From the NCBI GenBank assembly GCA_964036195.1, contig OZ038457.1, positions 6,599,147 to 6,663,146 of the forward strand: a DNA stretch of 64,000 nt. Direction: 5' to 3'. The position numbers and the translations under genes are program-made. A model generated the notes under the pieces. That model saw only the letters and a list, made by a program, of their open reading frames with translations, had not been told where the DNA came from and did no database searches. The first letter of the stretch is position 1. Each line of letters begins with the position of its first letter. This DNA is from Sphaerolaimus hirsutus. Lineage: Eukaryota > Nematoda > Chromadorea > Monhysterida > Sphaerolaimidae. Of this stretch, positions 25,434 through 36,400 are shown in pieces.

Positions 25434-25972
25434 AGAGCGGGAGGAGCTGCGTCCCCAGTGAAAATCCTGTCTACTGAAAAGGGTCAAAACAGGGTACAGG
25501 CTTGAATGCGCTGAGGAAATGCACCAGATGGATTTTCCAAGTATTTATCGAATTACTTTTGCCTCTGCTCATCCTTTTTACTCAGCCGGAAAATGCAAAA
25601 TAGGTTTTTACCTTCATAATAATGCGAACGAACCACCTACTTATCTCCCGGCTCAAATGAACCGTCGCCTTGAAAGACCCCCAGGCCAGAGTGAACTGGC
25701 GAAAGAATAAAAACCCTGAGGGGTATTTCGAAAAAATACGTTAGGTATATTACTTTAGCTATTGCCTTCAAGGAAATACAATGATCTGAGATTTCCGGCA
25801 AGATGTTGACGTTGGGGTTGTAAATATCAAAATACGTAGTGAAAAAATATATAAATAAGATTCACGATAGCTAGAACTGAAATCAAATTCTACCTTCAGC
25901 CGAAAAAAACCACTAGGTTTTTTTTTTCACCAGCTCAATTCCAAGGGAATGGATTATATCAAGGGTGTAAAT

Positions 25973-27542
25973 TAGGGCTCGAAACTCGATTTTTTTCAAA
26001 CTCGAGTTCGAGTCGCAACCCCAAAATTTTTCCGGTCGAGTCGGGTCAGTTAGTGAAAAGTCGAGTCGAGTCAGGCGAAAATCTCGAGTCTCGAGTCGAG
26101 TCAGATGCATTACTTTTTGGAATGATGCTTGCAGAAATTTCAGATACTGGTTGCTCAACCAATGTTTTCACACACACTTAATGAAGTCTAATGCCAACAG
26201 TTCATTTTTTTATCAAGATAAAGCAAAACTATAACTTTTTGTCACACATTTTTGCTCTCTTGATGTTGCCACAAAAAAGTTGCAACAAATACCTGGACAA
26301 TGGAAAAACAACATATTTTATTTTATTTATGTTTTTATAATACAGTATTTCCTCGAAATACCCCCCGGGGGGTGATTGTTTCATAGTGCTCCCGAGAGGG
26401 GGGGGGTATTTCAAGGGGGGGGGGGGTTATTATTTCACAAGAACTTTTTTGAAATCCTAGTACAAAATCGTTGTTTGTGATGTGCGCTGGGGTAGAAAAA
26501 TGCATCAATAACTGACATGTAAAGACTCCTGTAGACTAATATTAGTACGTAGATGGTATAAACACTGTTCTAACGTGATTCCAACATTGTTTTAACGTGT
26601 GTTCTGCACTACGCAGAACACAAACTGCAGTATTTGTCATGTACGTTCTCTTTACACTCAATTTGGGGGGGGGGTATTTCGAGGGGGGGGGGGGTGATTG
26701 TTTCATAGTGGTCTCGAGAGGTGGTGGGGTCAAAGAGGGGGGGGGGTATTTCGAGGGGGGGTATTTCGAGGAAATACGGTAATTACAATTTTTTTAAAGG
26801 AAACCATTGAAACAATTACATCCCTAAACCAGCCAGCAAATTAAATGTAAAGCTAATTTCAAGCAAGGAATGGAAATCAATTTCCTTTCTAAGGGACACG
26901 TATTTTTGTTATTTTCATGAAGAAGACAGGGATCATATGAAGATCATCAGCTACAACCAGAGATTTATTCAGTATTTTCGGTGGGGGTGTTTGTCTACAG
27001 AGGCTGGTGAATGGTGGGGTCTCGCTCACCCCCACAACACACCACCTAAAAAAAGGTGACTAAAACACATACTGCCCAAACATTGTTGTATTCATATTCA
27101 TTTATTCATTCGAATCCAGAAAGAGGTTTATTCAACTACATTACATATTTTTGGATATGTGCCAACATTGCACAATGTATTTGAAATGGTTCGTGTTTCA
27201 TTCTGTAGAATTGTATAGCAATCAGAAATTCAACTTTAGACATCATTCAATGCATATGGCAAGCCAATTAATGTCATATTTAGCATTTCGCGTCGAAATG
27301 CGCACCTGTGCACAAAATTTTTGAAAAATATGTTTAAAAATTCATATTAAATTAGATATATTTGACATGATTCAATGGTGAACCCGACTCGAAATTACCA
27401 AAAATTTCGAGTCGAGTCAGGCAAAAACCTCGAGTCTCGAGTTTGGACCATATTTTTCCGGTCGAGTCTGTCGAGTCGAGTCGGTACCCAATTTTACCCT
27501 CGAGTCACGAGTCGAGTCGAGTCGAGTCGAGTTCGAGCCCTA
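25973..27542. mobile_element. hAT-like element with GAGTC/TCGAG arrays
   Basis: Starts TAGGGCTCGAAACTCGA and ends TCGAGTTCGAGCCCTA, flanked by the exact 8-bp repeat GTGTAAAT. Sub-terminal arms are arrays of TCGAGTCGAGTC (25978-26105 and 27385-27540). A TA-flanked G-run MITE is nested at 26343-26779. No transposase ORF. Confidence 0.85.
26343..26779. repeat. TA-flanked G-run MITE (CCGTATTTCC family), nested copy
   Basis: Bounded by TA, with ends CAGTATTTCCTCGAAATACC and GGTATTTCGAGGAAATACGG-type sequence. It carries runs of up to 12 G and the block GGGGGGTGATTGTTTCATAG. It lies inside the element 25973-27542. Related copies: 36580-37026, 37499-37746, 33283-33342 (internally deleted), 50566-50813 (degraded). 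Confidence 0.8.
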
Positions 27543-27599
27543 GTGTAAATATTTAGCGATTGGCCTGTATTTTTCCATAGCTCACCCAGAACTGGGGGA

Positions 27600-28020
27600 A
27601 TTTCGAGGGAGAAGGATAATTCGAGGAAACCAGTAAGAAGAATGAAGAATGAGGATTAGAATCTAATTTAAGGTACAATGAAATCAGGTTGCAGCTAGTT
27701 TATAATTAAATATATCAAGAAACTAATTACAAATCAAAAAGAGTTATTAGACCAAGACCAAGAGGGTAAAAAGGAACCACTGCTATTTTTACATGAAAAA
27801 GTGGTAAAAAACTATAATACACCCATTGACAAATGGAATGTTAACAAATCATAAAACAGAAGTCCGGAATGCTTCATACTCGAATAAATAAATGCGCACT
27901 TTGTAAATAAGCTTCAGTGTCGTTAAATACCAAAAAAATGAAATCAAAGTACAATTTTGCATAATTTTGGGCCAACTGCAAAAAAATTGACATATTTTAT
28001 ACATCAAACACAAACATGAT
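27600..28020. other. Intergenic, downstream of the TTR-like gene
   Basis: About 400 bp of AT-rich DNA with a worn G-run repeat end (27590-27635). I see no exon and no strong poly(A) signal. Confidence 0.3.
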
Positions 28021-29019
28021 TCAATAGCCATCCAACTCGATTACATACGGAACAGTATACTGATTGGGAACAAAAACGTAGAATTCCGGCAGTATCATTT
28101 CTTCGCCAGCGTCGCTATTGCAGTAGTGATAAATCTGCACAAGCAGTGCGATAAAATTTGGGCGAATTCTTTTGGCAGCATGCCAAAAGCGAAGAAAAAA
28201 AGAAGAAAAAACCTTGATGAAGGGCTCCGGGTAATTAGGCAAGAACGGCAGCCAGTCGTGGTCGCCTGCGCAGCCTTCCACCGTGAAATCTCCATTTTCG
28301 TCGGGAAATGAAACGCTGCGGAAGAAAAGTGCAAGGCGACCTTGCTTTCGTGTTAGATAGGGCCCACACACGCTAGTTGACATCGACACCAAATGTCAAC
28401 TGGTGCTGATCCCGATTCAAGGCTTGCTGACGAGCCAACGAATGACTTTCAAACGCTTGAAAAGCTTTGAATTGGGAACGGAACCAGTCGAGATTTGGGT
28501 TCGATGTCAACTAGCGTGTGGGGCCATACAGACATAGATAGAATTGATAGACGCCCGAGTGTCAAGAATCAACAGATAAAAATTTGTCGTCCATGCCAGT
28601 CAACACAAAAGAAAATAATTTCGACAGGAATTATTGGCTAACACTTGGTAAGCCATTTGACCTTGACATTTGTCTAGACCCCTAGCTAGCACTCGGCACG
28701 GAGGAATCGTAGTGCGTCAAAAAGCCAGATATCGAACACACAACAGTACAAACAAACCACTTTTTGGCACAAAGCCAAAAGATCCCACGACACCCACTCA
28801 CCCCATCAAATCGTCAGCCGAAAGTTCATCCATTATAAATTCATCCCTATCATATAGCTTCACTTCCGTACTCAAAACTGCATTGGGATTCTTTTTGCAC
28901 TGCACCTTGCCACTGGCCCAAACGCATCTTTCCCGGGCGGAAATTGGGTAAATTGTCATTAGGAGAATAGAGATTAGAATTAGAATTAATGAGTGGATTG
29001 ATCCGCTAATATTGTGCAT
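28021..29019 (-). CDS. Secreted transthyretin-like (TTR-like) protein, gene B
   Basis: Three exons: 28802-29019 (donor GG|GTGAGT), 28213-28315 and 28021-28134, phases 2 then 0, 144 aa. The signal peptide is a long hydrophobic core (SLILILISILLMTIYPISA). The family pattern follows: Cys, then V-x-GKVQC, EVKLYDRDE, ADDLMG, a G-D-F-x-V-E-G-C strand, DHDW, and an IYHYCN block near the end. This is the order seen in the nematode TTR-like family (Pfam Transthyretin-like): G-x-L-x-C, V-x-L-x-E, D-D-L-M, G-x-F-x-V-x-G and I-x-H-x-C. It is presumably extracellular; members bind lipids or phosphatidylserine or have unknown roles. A start 22 codons further up (29085) is possible but would spoil the signal peptide. 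It is the tandem paralog of 30344-34484. Confidence 0.85.
28366..28525. repeat. 'CACACACGCTAGTTGACATC' element in TTR-like gene B intron
   Basis: Left end GGCCCACACACGCTAGTTGA, right end TCAACTAGCGTGTGGGGCC, an inverted repeat. It is nearly identical in its inner part to the outer element at 34933-35932. It occupies part of intron 1 of gene B. Confidence 0.75.
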
Positions 29020-30343
29020 GGTTAGAGTGTGCTGAAACAGTATTTGCTGTATAAAATAGTTGTATTTTTGAATTTGTCTGCACAAATATCTAGGTATAGA
29101 TTGGGTGTTAACGGAAGCTTTATAATGTGAGCGTGTTCAGAAAATAGTGAGACAGGCTGATTAAAGAGACAGCGAAATAATCGACCACTGAAAATTGTGG
29201 CAATGCGGGAAATGCTTTATTCGACCTGAAAAAATAAACTCCACTTGGGAAATTCGTTCGTGTGGTGTAAAAGTGAATGGCACAAAAAAGTGAAAAATAT
29301 GGGTGGACATGTCATGGGTTCAAATGAGACTGTCGTCAGGTTCCGATCATTTTAACAGTTCTAGTGACGCTTTAAAAGTGATTATAGCGTCAAAATTGTC
29401 TAACTTCACAATAAAAATATTCTAGCATATTTCTTATTGCAGGTTCCCAGTCCCGTTTGAGTCCTAATTTCATAAATACACACTAGTTCAACCAGAATTT
29501 CGAAAACTCATAACTTCAAAGCTAATTTATGAGTTCTCAAAAGTGTGTGTATGACCTCAAAATTTAAGTGTGTGTATGACCATTATCTACCTTAAAAACA
29601 AATCTAAATGTAGCTTCATAAATAGTTCGCGAATACTCACATGTTCACATAACATAAAAAGATCTGAGAGACATTTCATACACAACGTCCAGAAGTGAAA
29701 AATAAATGAAATTATGCATAAAACAGATATTATAGTAGAATTTTCACCGTCAACTGATGCAGACAGGATGGCGATTCAGATTGAGCTTGTCCAGAACCAA
29801 AAGGCACCGAAAAATGCAAGTGATATGAGAAAAAAATAACCCGAAGAAAAGCAAAACTGCGAAATACAAAACAAATGTAAATACAAATATATTTACTACC
29901 TATGTACAAATTATTGCCGAATTTTCAAATATCAGGATCAACCTCAAATATCAGGTTATTCTTTGAGCAAATCCCCAATGAAAGAGCTAAAAAATAAAAA
30001 ATTTTCCTGTATTAATTACCTTGATTGATCTGTATTAATTTTTTCAGGAAGAAAGTACTCGTTTTTACATTTCACTGGAAAAAGTATTTTACTCGCATGT
30101 ACCTATGAGTATGGGTAAAGAGTATTTTACATTTTCTGTATTTGGGGGCGAGTAAAAAGTATTTTACATATAAAGTTCAGTAATTTCAAAACTCTGGCAG
30201 TATGCTAAGTGTGTGCAGCGCCATATCACACCCGTTTTAGCTGGAACAGTTATTCGAGGGAGAGAAATTTCATCCTTCCTGCTTACAAGGGGAACTCATT
30301 CAAGGAATAACAGTAACACCACTAAAAAACGCCAAAGCACAAA
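29020..30343. other. Intergenic between the two TTR-like genes
   Basis: Upstream flank of gene B and downstream flank of gene A. One degraded repeat with AGTATTTTAC and TACTCG motifs lies at 30045-30175, similar to 19690-19820. No gene seen. Confidence 0.35.
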
Positions 30344-33300
30344 TCACTCTAGATAATCGAGTACAAACGGCGGGGGCGTATAAATCTGAGGCATAAACAC
30401 CCTCCAAGTGGGGTAGATTTCTACTTCGGTGCCATGTTCGGGATCCGTGCAATAGTGGAAGATTTTGAAGTAGAATTCTGTGGGGCAGTCCCAGACCCTG
30501 GTAAATACCCTGGAAAATGTCAAATCTCATGTAAAGTGTCTAAAGCCCTGTAAAATGCCATGAAGCATATAAAATGTCATGCAAACTAGAAAAAGCAATG
30601 TAAAATGCTCTGTAAACTGTAAAATGCCTTGCAAAGTATCATACGTCATGCAGACCGCACTGTAAAATGGGAAATGTCACGTAAAATGCGCTGTAAAAAG
30701 TCAAATGCCATGCAAATGTCCTGAACTAGTTTGCCACGTTGCAGGGCATTTCGCATGACTTGTTACACTTTGCATGACATGTGATGTGATATTTTACAAG
30801 GAATTTTACAGCGTCTGGGACTGGCACCTGGTTCATTTTTGTAAAACCAGACCCAATCGTGATCGTCGCCGCAGCCGGAAATCTCGAACTGGCCGGTTTC
30901 GTCCGTTATCACGGTCACTCTGCGACGGTTTTCACTGGCGCTACACACACTAGTTGACATTCGAATGTCAACTGGTTGGTGGCTGTTCAGATTTTAGTTC
31001 ACGTGTTGACAAAATGATCCTAAATGCAGATACCGCAACGTTGAAAAATAAATATTGCAGCATGTATTTATAATACACTACCGTGCAGAATAGTTGAGAC
31101 TTTTCACCCATAGTCACACAAACTAGTTTTCACCGTGACTTGTGTGAAAACTGAAAAAGTTTCCAATGCAAATTAATGAACACGGTTGAATGATTTTATT
31201 TAATTTCTATTTGAATTCAGAGTAATGAAAGTTAAAATTTAAAAATTTTAAAACTAAAACACATATAGCATACAAAAAGAGTAGGCTGGATGTCGCCATG
31301 TCGCCATTTCAGTTTTCACATCAGTCACGGTGAAAACTAGCGTGTGTAGGGCCAATGATTGACTTTGAAGCTTAATAACTCAGCAATTTCTGGGCCAATT
31401 TGTGTCATTAAACACTTAAAAATCCAGACAACCTGAAAATTCTATTTTTGAGGTCGAATCAGTGATGTCTATATTCATTAGCTCGATTTGACCCTGTTTT
31501 TCAATATGAAAAATAACTTTTTTTTAACATTCTATCATATACTATGGACAAAAAGCATTCATCTGGCTTTTCAATCTTTTCAATATCTCATTCCAATCAA
31601 AAATTATGACACTTCAAACTTATCAGTGGTGTCTAAATTTTTATGCATTTTGACTGGGGCTTTCAGTATGACATTTTTGTGTTTGAATATGTTATAAAAT
31701 ACTGTAGACAAAGATGACTCATATGGCAACAAATTTTCTTCAATATCTTATTCCAGTCAAAAGTTATAGAACTTCAAACTTTCACTATCTTTCCATACTA
31801 AATACTTACATTTTACATTTCAGTCGGGCCAACTTTTCTCCACAATAGAGCAAAGCCAAAACCTCAAATTTACACACCAAATAGCCCTACTGACTAGTAT
31901 GCCCACCCACATTTCTGAGTGGCTGGCAATGAATGCAAAACTGCAGCTGAGATAAATACATGCTACAGTCCAACATATGCTGTTCATGCTTAGAATGTTG
32001 CTTGTGTGCACACAGCACAGCAACACTGGTGGACATCCACCATATTGAAAATCTTGTTCAAAAATGAACCTAGGTATTAGATAACCACTATAAAATAAGA
32101 GATTGGGCAGCTACTGCCCAAAACAAGAAAAGTCTCAACTATTCTGAAACACAAAGAAACTGAATGAATATGTTACTTCACTAAGAATATAAGCATATAT
32201 ATGAAGTCAAGGAGCGGTCATCCTGGGCACATGTAGCCAACCCCCCATTGTACCCACTAATGGTATCCAAATGTTGTGCACACACAACATTTCAAAATTT
32301 TGGCAATGTTAGTCATGCAGCCAAAAAAGTCTCAACTATTCTGCACGGTAGTGTATGTGGATTTGAAGATTGTTCTGCGCCACGCGGGCAACAATTAATA
32401 TGAATTTACATCAGCCAGTTGACATTCAAATGTCATCTAGTGTGTGTACCCTTTTATTTGGCTGACAAGTGGCAACTTTTATGCCCTGAAGACGCTTAGC
32501 CACTTACCGTATTACCTCGATTTATCCCCCCTTGAATTACCCCCCTCGAATTGGGCTGGGCAAATAATAACCACCCCCATCGAAATACCCCCCCCCCCCC
32601 GGAATGATGTACATCATGTATGCAACGTACATGATGTATTTTTTACTGCTAATTTTCATTGTAGCTACACATAGACCAGTTTGTGTAGCTATCTACGTTT
32701 TTGTGTCCAAATATATCCTCTTTGGACACATTTATTAACTGTTTTGGGTACGCAAATGCCTACTTTTTACTACGCTCCTTACGAAAATTTCAGGTGAAAT
32801 AATAACCCCCCCCTCGAATTAACCCCCCTCAAATTTTGCTGGCGAAATAATAAACCCCCATGGGGGTATTTCGAGGTAATACGGTAAATATCTTACATTA
32901 TGTTTGTGATTTTTCAGTTAATGGTAAGGACACACCTTAGTTGACAACCGAAATTTCCAAAGATGATTAATCGTTTTTAAACAAAGTTGAGTTTACGAGA
33001 ATGAATGCTCTGTCAATTAATGCTCATGCAGCTCACAAATTATTAATTATTGTAAACTAAAAATGTGTTCAAAACAGATTGAGGAGGTACGAGTTTAAGA
33101 AGTTGTCAACTAGTGCGCGCACGCACACTGATATTGCCAAATGAAACGCCCAATGACATTTTACAGGTTTGGGTGTGGCCCGACTACCGTATTTCTTCTT
33201 ATAGAAGAATAGGTCTCCAATAGAAGGGCGTCTTCAATAGAAGGTACGCTATTTCGACCTAATTAAGGCCATGAAATAAATACCGTATTTCGGGATCACT

Positions 33301-34484
33301 ATGAAACAATCACCCCCCGGGGGGTATTTCAAGGAAATACGGTAGAAAGGCAGTCTCCAATAGAAAGTACACAAAGTGGCGGTATTGTGCCAAATGCATA
33401 GAAAAATTAAAAATATCAGCGGAGGCTGTGAATTAGTGGCTTTGCTCCATTGATTTTGTGCTATTTTAACATCAAATGTTGAATGAACTCTATGTATCGC
33501 CATTCTATGAACTGTCTGTGGAGTAACACTTTGAAAAAAACTTGGCAGAAGTTGAAAACGAATGGCTGAAAAGTCGACGAAAATATAGAAGGGCATCTCA
33601 AACAGAAGGGCAGGCAGAAAGTTGACGATAAATATAGAAGGGCGCCCTTATATTAGAAGAAATACGGTAACTAACCCAACGCGCTCATCTTTATCCAAGT
33701 AGTCAAATCCGGCCCACTCGCTGTCCTTTTCGTGCACGGCCACCTGTGACCGCAAAAAAATAAAATAATAAACTGAAAAACGAAATAAATAAACTGAACT
33801 GCTAGTGTTGATATAGCGAAATGCTGTAAGCAAACAAGTCCCGCGACACATAATATGCTGGACATTCCACATGAAACTGAAAAGCGACATTTTACAAGAC
33901 ACTCAAAAGCAACATTTTACATGTCACTGAGGCTGCAGTTTACATGCTGCCGGTAATTGCTCCATGCCGGGTAAATGCCACAGTTTAGATGCCATTTAGG
34001 TGATGGAGTTTGGTGCAATAAGTCCCATGTGGCATCCGGTTAACCTTCTATTTATGTCTTTGTGATTATGCCCACAGTTTGCCAAAACAGTGACAAAACG
34101 GTGTTTTGTGACAAAATGACAGTGTCCAGTCACATCATGAATCAAAACAGGGTAGCATGTAAACTGTCGCACTATAGAATGTAAAATGTCGCAATTTTTA
34201 ATGTAAAGTGGTTTTTTTGACATTAAAAAAGTGGCCAGCATGTGAAGTGTCCTGGCCTCTGAGCAAACAAACAAGCACCTGGCACAAAGTCACACGACAT
34301 TTGAGAAAAAAAAAACAGGGAACATTTGCAATGGCACTGAAACTATTCACGGAAAACGCACCTGCGCGTGCATAACCCTGGATAGATCCCGTTCGCATAT
34401 AAGTCTTCCAATCACTTGGAAACATCGGTCCGTAGCAGAGGCAAATTGTACCAGAAATAACAGCGATAATATCTGCAGCATCAT
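30344..34484 (-). CDS. Secreted transthyretin-like (TTR-like) protein, gene A
   Basis: Four exons: 34362-34484, 33676-33743, 30828-30919 and 30344-30477, phases 0, 2, 1, giving 138 aa. The signal peptide is MMLQILSLLFLVQFASA. Motifs line up with gene B: DRCFQVIGRLIC, VAVHEKDSE, LDKDERVG, GQFEISGCGDDHDW, KIFHYC. Intron 2 (phase 2, after the V-G or M-G position) is shared with gene B. Intron 1 is absent from gene B. Intron 3 (phase 1, inside N-E-P|E-F-Y-F-K) is also absent there, and gene B instead has an intron just before its IYHYC block. Intron 3 of gene A coincides with the hairpin MITE 30482-30827. Intron 2 holds at least four mobile elements. The acceptor of exon 3 could also be 15 bases upstream, adding five residues. 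The product is likely extracellular; its role is not known. Confidence 0.85.
30482..30827. mobile_element. Hairpin MITE forming intron 3 of TTR-like gene A
   Basis: On the minus strand the exon ends AACCAG and the element starts GTGCCAGTCCCAGAC, whose GT is the splice donor. It ends GTCTGGGACTGCCCC, immediately followed by the acceptor ACAG and the next exon. The inside has TGTAAAATGCC and its complements, like the copies at 25310-25433 and 55551-55743. Intron and element therefore coincide to within a few bases. Confidence 0.8.
31076..32353. mobile_element. Mariner-like non-autonomous element, copy 1
   Basis: Flanked by TA. Ends CACTACCGTGCAGAATAG and CTATTCTGCACGGTAGTG are perfect complements, and the repeat continues through TTGAGACTTTT. 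The 1.28-kb interior has no transposase ORF. The same element with small changes is at 58274-59523. Internal blocks (ATAACTCAGCAATTTCTGGGC, CAATCAAAAGTTATAGCACTT-like) are shared. The left arm also encloses an inverted pair TTTTCACCGTGACTTGTGTG / CAGTCACGGTGAAAAC. It lies in intron 2 of TTR-like gene A. Confidence 0.75.
32507..32884. repeat. TA-flanked G-run MITE (CCGTATTACC family)
   Basis: Complete copy bounded by TA, ends CCGTATTACCTCGA and TCGAGGTAATACGG, with the ACATCATGTATGCAACGTAC core. It lies in intron 2 of TTR-like gene A. Confidence 0.85.
33187..33667. repeat. TA-flanked 'CCGTATTTCTTCTTATA' element
   Basis: Ends CCGTATTTCTTCTTATAGAA and TATTAGAAGAAATACGG, flanked by TA, with GAAGGGCG and TCTCCAATAGAA repeats inside. 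A 60-bp internally deleted G-run MITE is nested at 33283-33342. Its right end lies two bases from the exon-2 splice donor of TTR-like gene A (33670-33675). Confidence 0.75.
33744..34361. repeat. Intron 1 of TTR-like gene A: 'ACATTTTAC' repeats
   Basis: The 618-bp intron is built of variants of CATTTTACA, TTTACATG and GTAAAATGTCGC, with opposed copies near 33884 and 34178. The style resembles the interior of the GTGCCAGTCCCAGAC hairpin MITE, but I do not see its termini. Confidence 0.35.
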
Positions 34485-34932
34485 GGCGACCTTCCGAAAA
34501 ATTTTGCGATAGATAAATTATGTAGAAATGGAATCTGAAATGCCGTGAACAGTTGAATCAACTTTACGCGGTTAGAAAATCGAAAGTTGGATGCAACGAG
34601 GTGATAGAAATGCGGCCAAAACAAATCGCGTGGCTAGGCAACCGGGTTGCAAAATGCACGTGAAATAACATGGGCGGAACATAAAGTTACATGTGTACTC
34701 TATGTATGTACAGACATAAATAAATATATGTATTAAATGTACGCTGTAGTTTTGCATTGGTTTCTTTTCAACAATTGAAAAAAATCGACAAAACGAATGT
34801 ACAGGGGACAATGGCGCCGCGCACACTAGTACTCCACCGAATTTTGGAAACTCATCTGTTCAGAACACCCTTGCGTTTACCACAATGAGGAAACTGTCAA
34901 ATTGTGTTGAAGGAGAACAAAAATCATTCATT
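34485..34932. other. Upstream flank of TTR-like gene A
   Basis: No exon or clear promoter motif recognised. ATAAATAAATATATGTAT at about 34715 is AT-rich only. Confidence 0.3.
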
Positions 34933-35932
34933 GGGCCCACACACGCTAGTTGACATCAGAGTTGGAAAAACGTATTTACGTTTACCCGAAATACCCGGTC
35001 ATTGGGGTATTTATACTTACGTTTACATTTACGTTTTCCAAAAATACCATTACGTTTTGTTACGTTTTCCTGACCAAAATACCCGGGTACTAGGGAAAAC
35101 GTAAAAATCGAATGGAAAATAGAAAAACTGCTATTTATTTGAAATATTTTCAAAGCCCTATGCATAAAGTTCGTGCGCGGTGACTTTTGGTGTGTTTATG
35201 TATTGCGATTCATTATGACAATGCGCTAGGGTGCTGATATTGGTGGAAAAAGATAGCCAAAACATTTCTCTACCAACCTATAAAATGCACCCTAGCTTTA
35301 TCCTCAAAATGAAATTGGCATAGACAAAAGTTCATGCGCCAGGAACAAAAGTTCACTTCTACGATAACGCTAGGGGGTACGATAAAGTTTGGGGGCTGGA
35401 ATTTCATACTTTTGGTAATGAAATGTTCTGGCTATATTTTGAAACAAAGATCAGCCCCCCCCCCTAGCACATCGTCATCACAAATCGCAATTATAAACTT
35501 TCAAATTTCATAAAAGTTGCCCGTGCAGGAACCTTATGCGCAGGGTGTATTAGATTCCACTCACCGTGTACTTGACAATGAATAAATACTTCACACTATT
35601 CATGATGTTCATCAAACTGTAAAAATAGGTGAGGTTTTTTCACACTCTGATGATGGGAGTGCTTCAAAATATTTTTACATTTATGTTTTTTTTACGTTTA
35701 CCCGGGTACTTTCAAAGTATTTTACGCTTTTAGTATCAATACTTGAGAAAAAGTATTTACGTTTACGTTTATGTTTTCCAAAAATACCGGTATTTGTACA
35801 ACTCTGGTTGACATCGACACCAAATGTCAACTGGTGCCGATCCCGATTCAAAGCTTGCTGATACGCAATCTTTGAATGTGGAACGGAAAAAGTTGACATT
35901 TGGTGCCGATGTCAACTAGCGTGTGTGGGGCC
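34933..35932. mobile_element. 'CACACACGCTAGTTGACATC' element hosting a nested MITE
   Basis: Outer ends are GGGCCCACACACGCTAGTTG and CAACTAGCGTGTGTGGGGCC. Without the nested insertion (34957-35816) it is about 140 bp and very similar to 28366-28525, sharing CATCGACACCAAATGTCAAC. Confidence 0.8.
34957..35816. mobile_element. hAT-like MITE (CAGAGTTGG family), nested
   Basis: Starts CAGAGTTGGAAAAACGT and ends GTATTTGTACAACTCTG, flanked by the exact 8-bp repeat GTTGACAT taken from the host element's own terminus. Arms are rich in ACGTTTACG and CCGGGTA. No ORF of note. Confidence 0.85.
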
Positions 35933-36040
35933 ATTGTGGTAAACAAAATTGTGTTCAAAAGATATTTACGAGTTTCCCAAATATCGATGGTGTACTAGTG
36001 TGCGTGGCCACAATGTGAACATGTCAATGTGTGTGGAGTA

Positions 36041-36240
36041 GGGATGGCCGGTGTTTTTAATGGTTTTATTTTTTAAATCTTGTCGTTTAAAAAAATGGGC
36101 ATGGAAACCATTTTTTTAAACCTTTTCTAAAAAAATTTAGTACAAAGCACAAGATATTTTGCAATTTTACGCAGGCGCGCAATTTCACATACACATTACG
36201 ATTGGTGGCCGTTTTCATTGGTTTTGAGGCCTTTTTATTA
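36041..36240. repeat. Fragment of hAT-like MITE (TAGGGATGG family)
   Basis: Starts TAGGGATGGCCGGTG, then poly-T/poly-A arms and the GCACAAGATATTTTGCAATTTTACGC..CGCGCAATTTCACA segment common to the family. The right part is missing. Confidence 0.5.
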
Positions 36241-36400
36241 CCCACGCAAATAAATTCTTCAGCCATAGTCCCAACCCAACCTCAAAACACAAGATACTTG
36301 AATGGCATCAAAATTGAGCACGGTACAACAATATGGGAAGCAACAAAATTGTGGTGGACATCCAACCTGCTGTTTCTTTATGAGTGAAAAGTCTCAACTA

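Noticed and set aside
25978-26105. Telomere-like or satellite DNA (TCGAG arrays)
   Set aside because: The arrays are confined to the two ends of one element with a target duplication.
30920-30934. Five extra codons (ENRRR) at the start of TTR-like exon 3
   Set aside because: An acceptor 15 bases upstream is also in phase, but the downstream one aligns better with the paralog (G-V-T against G-V-S).
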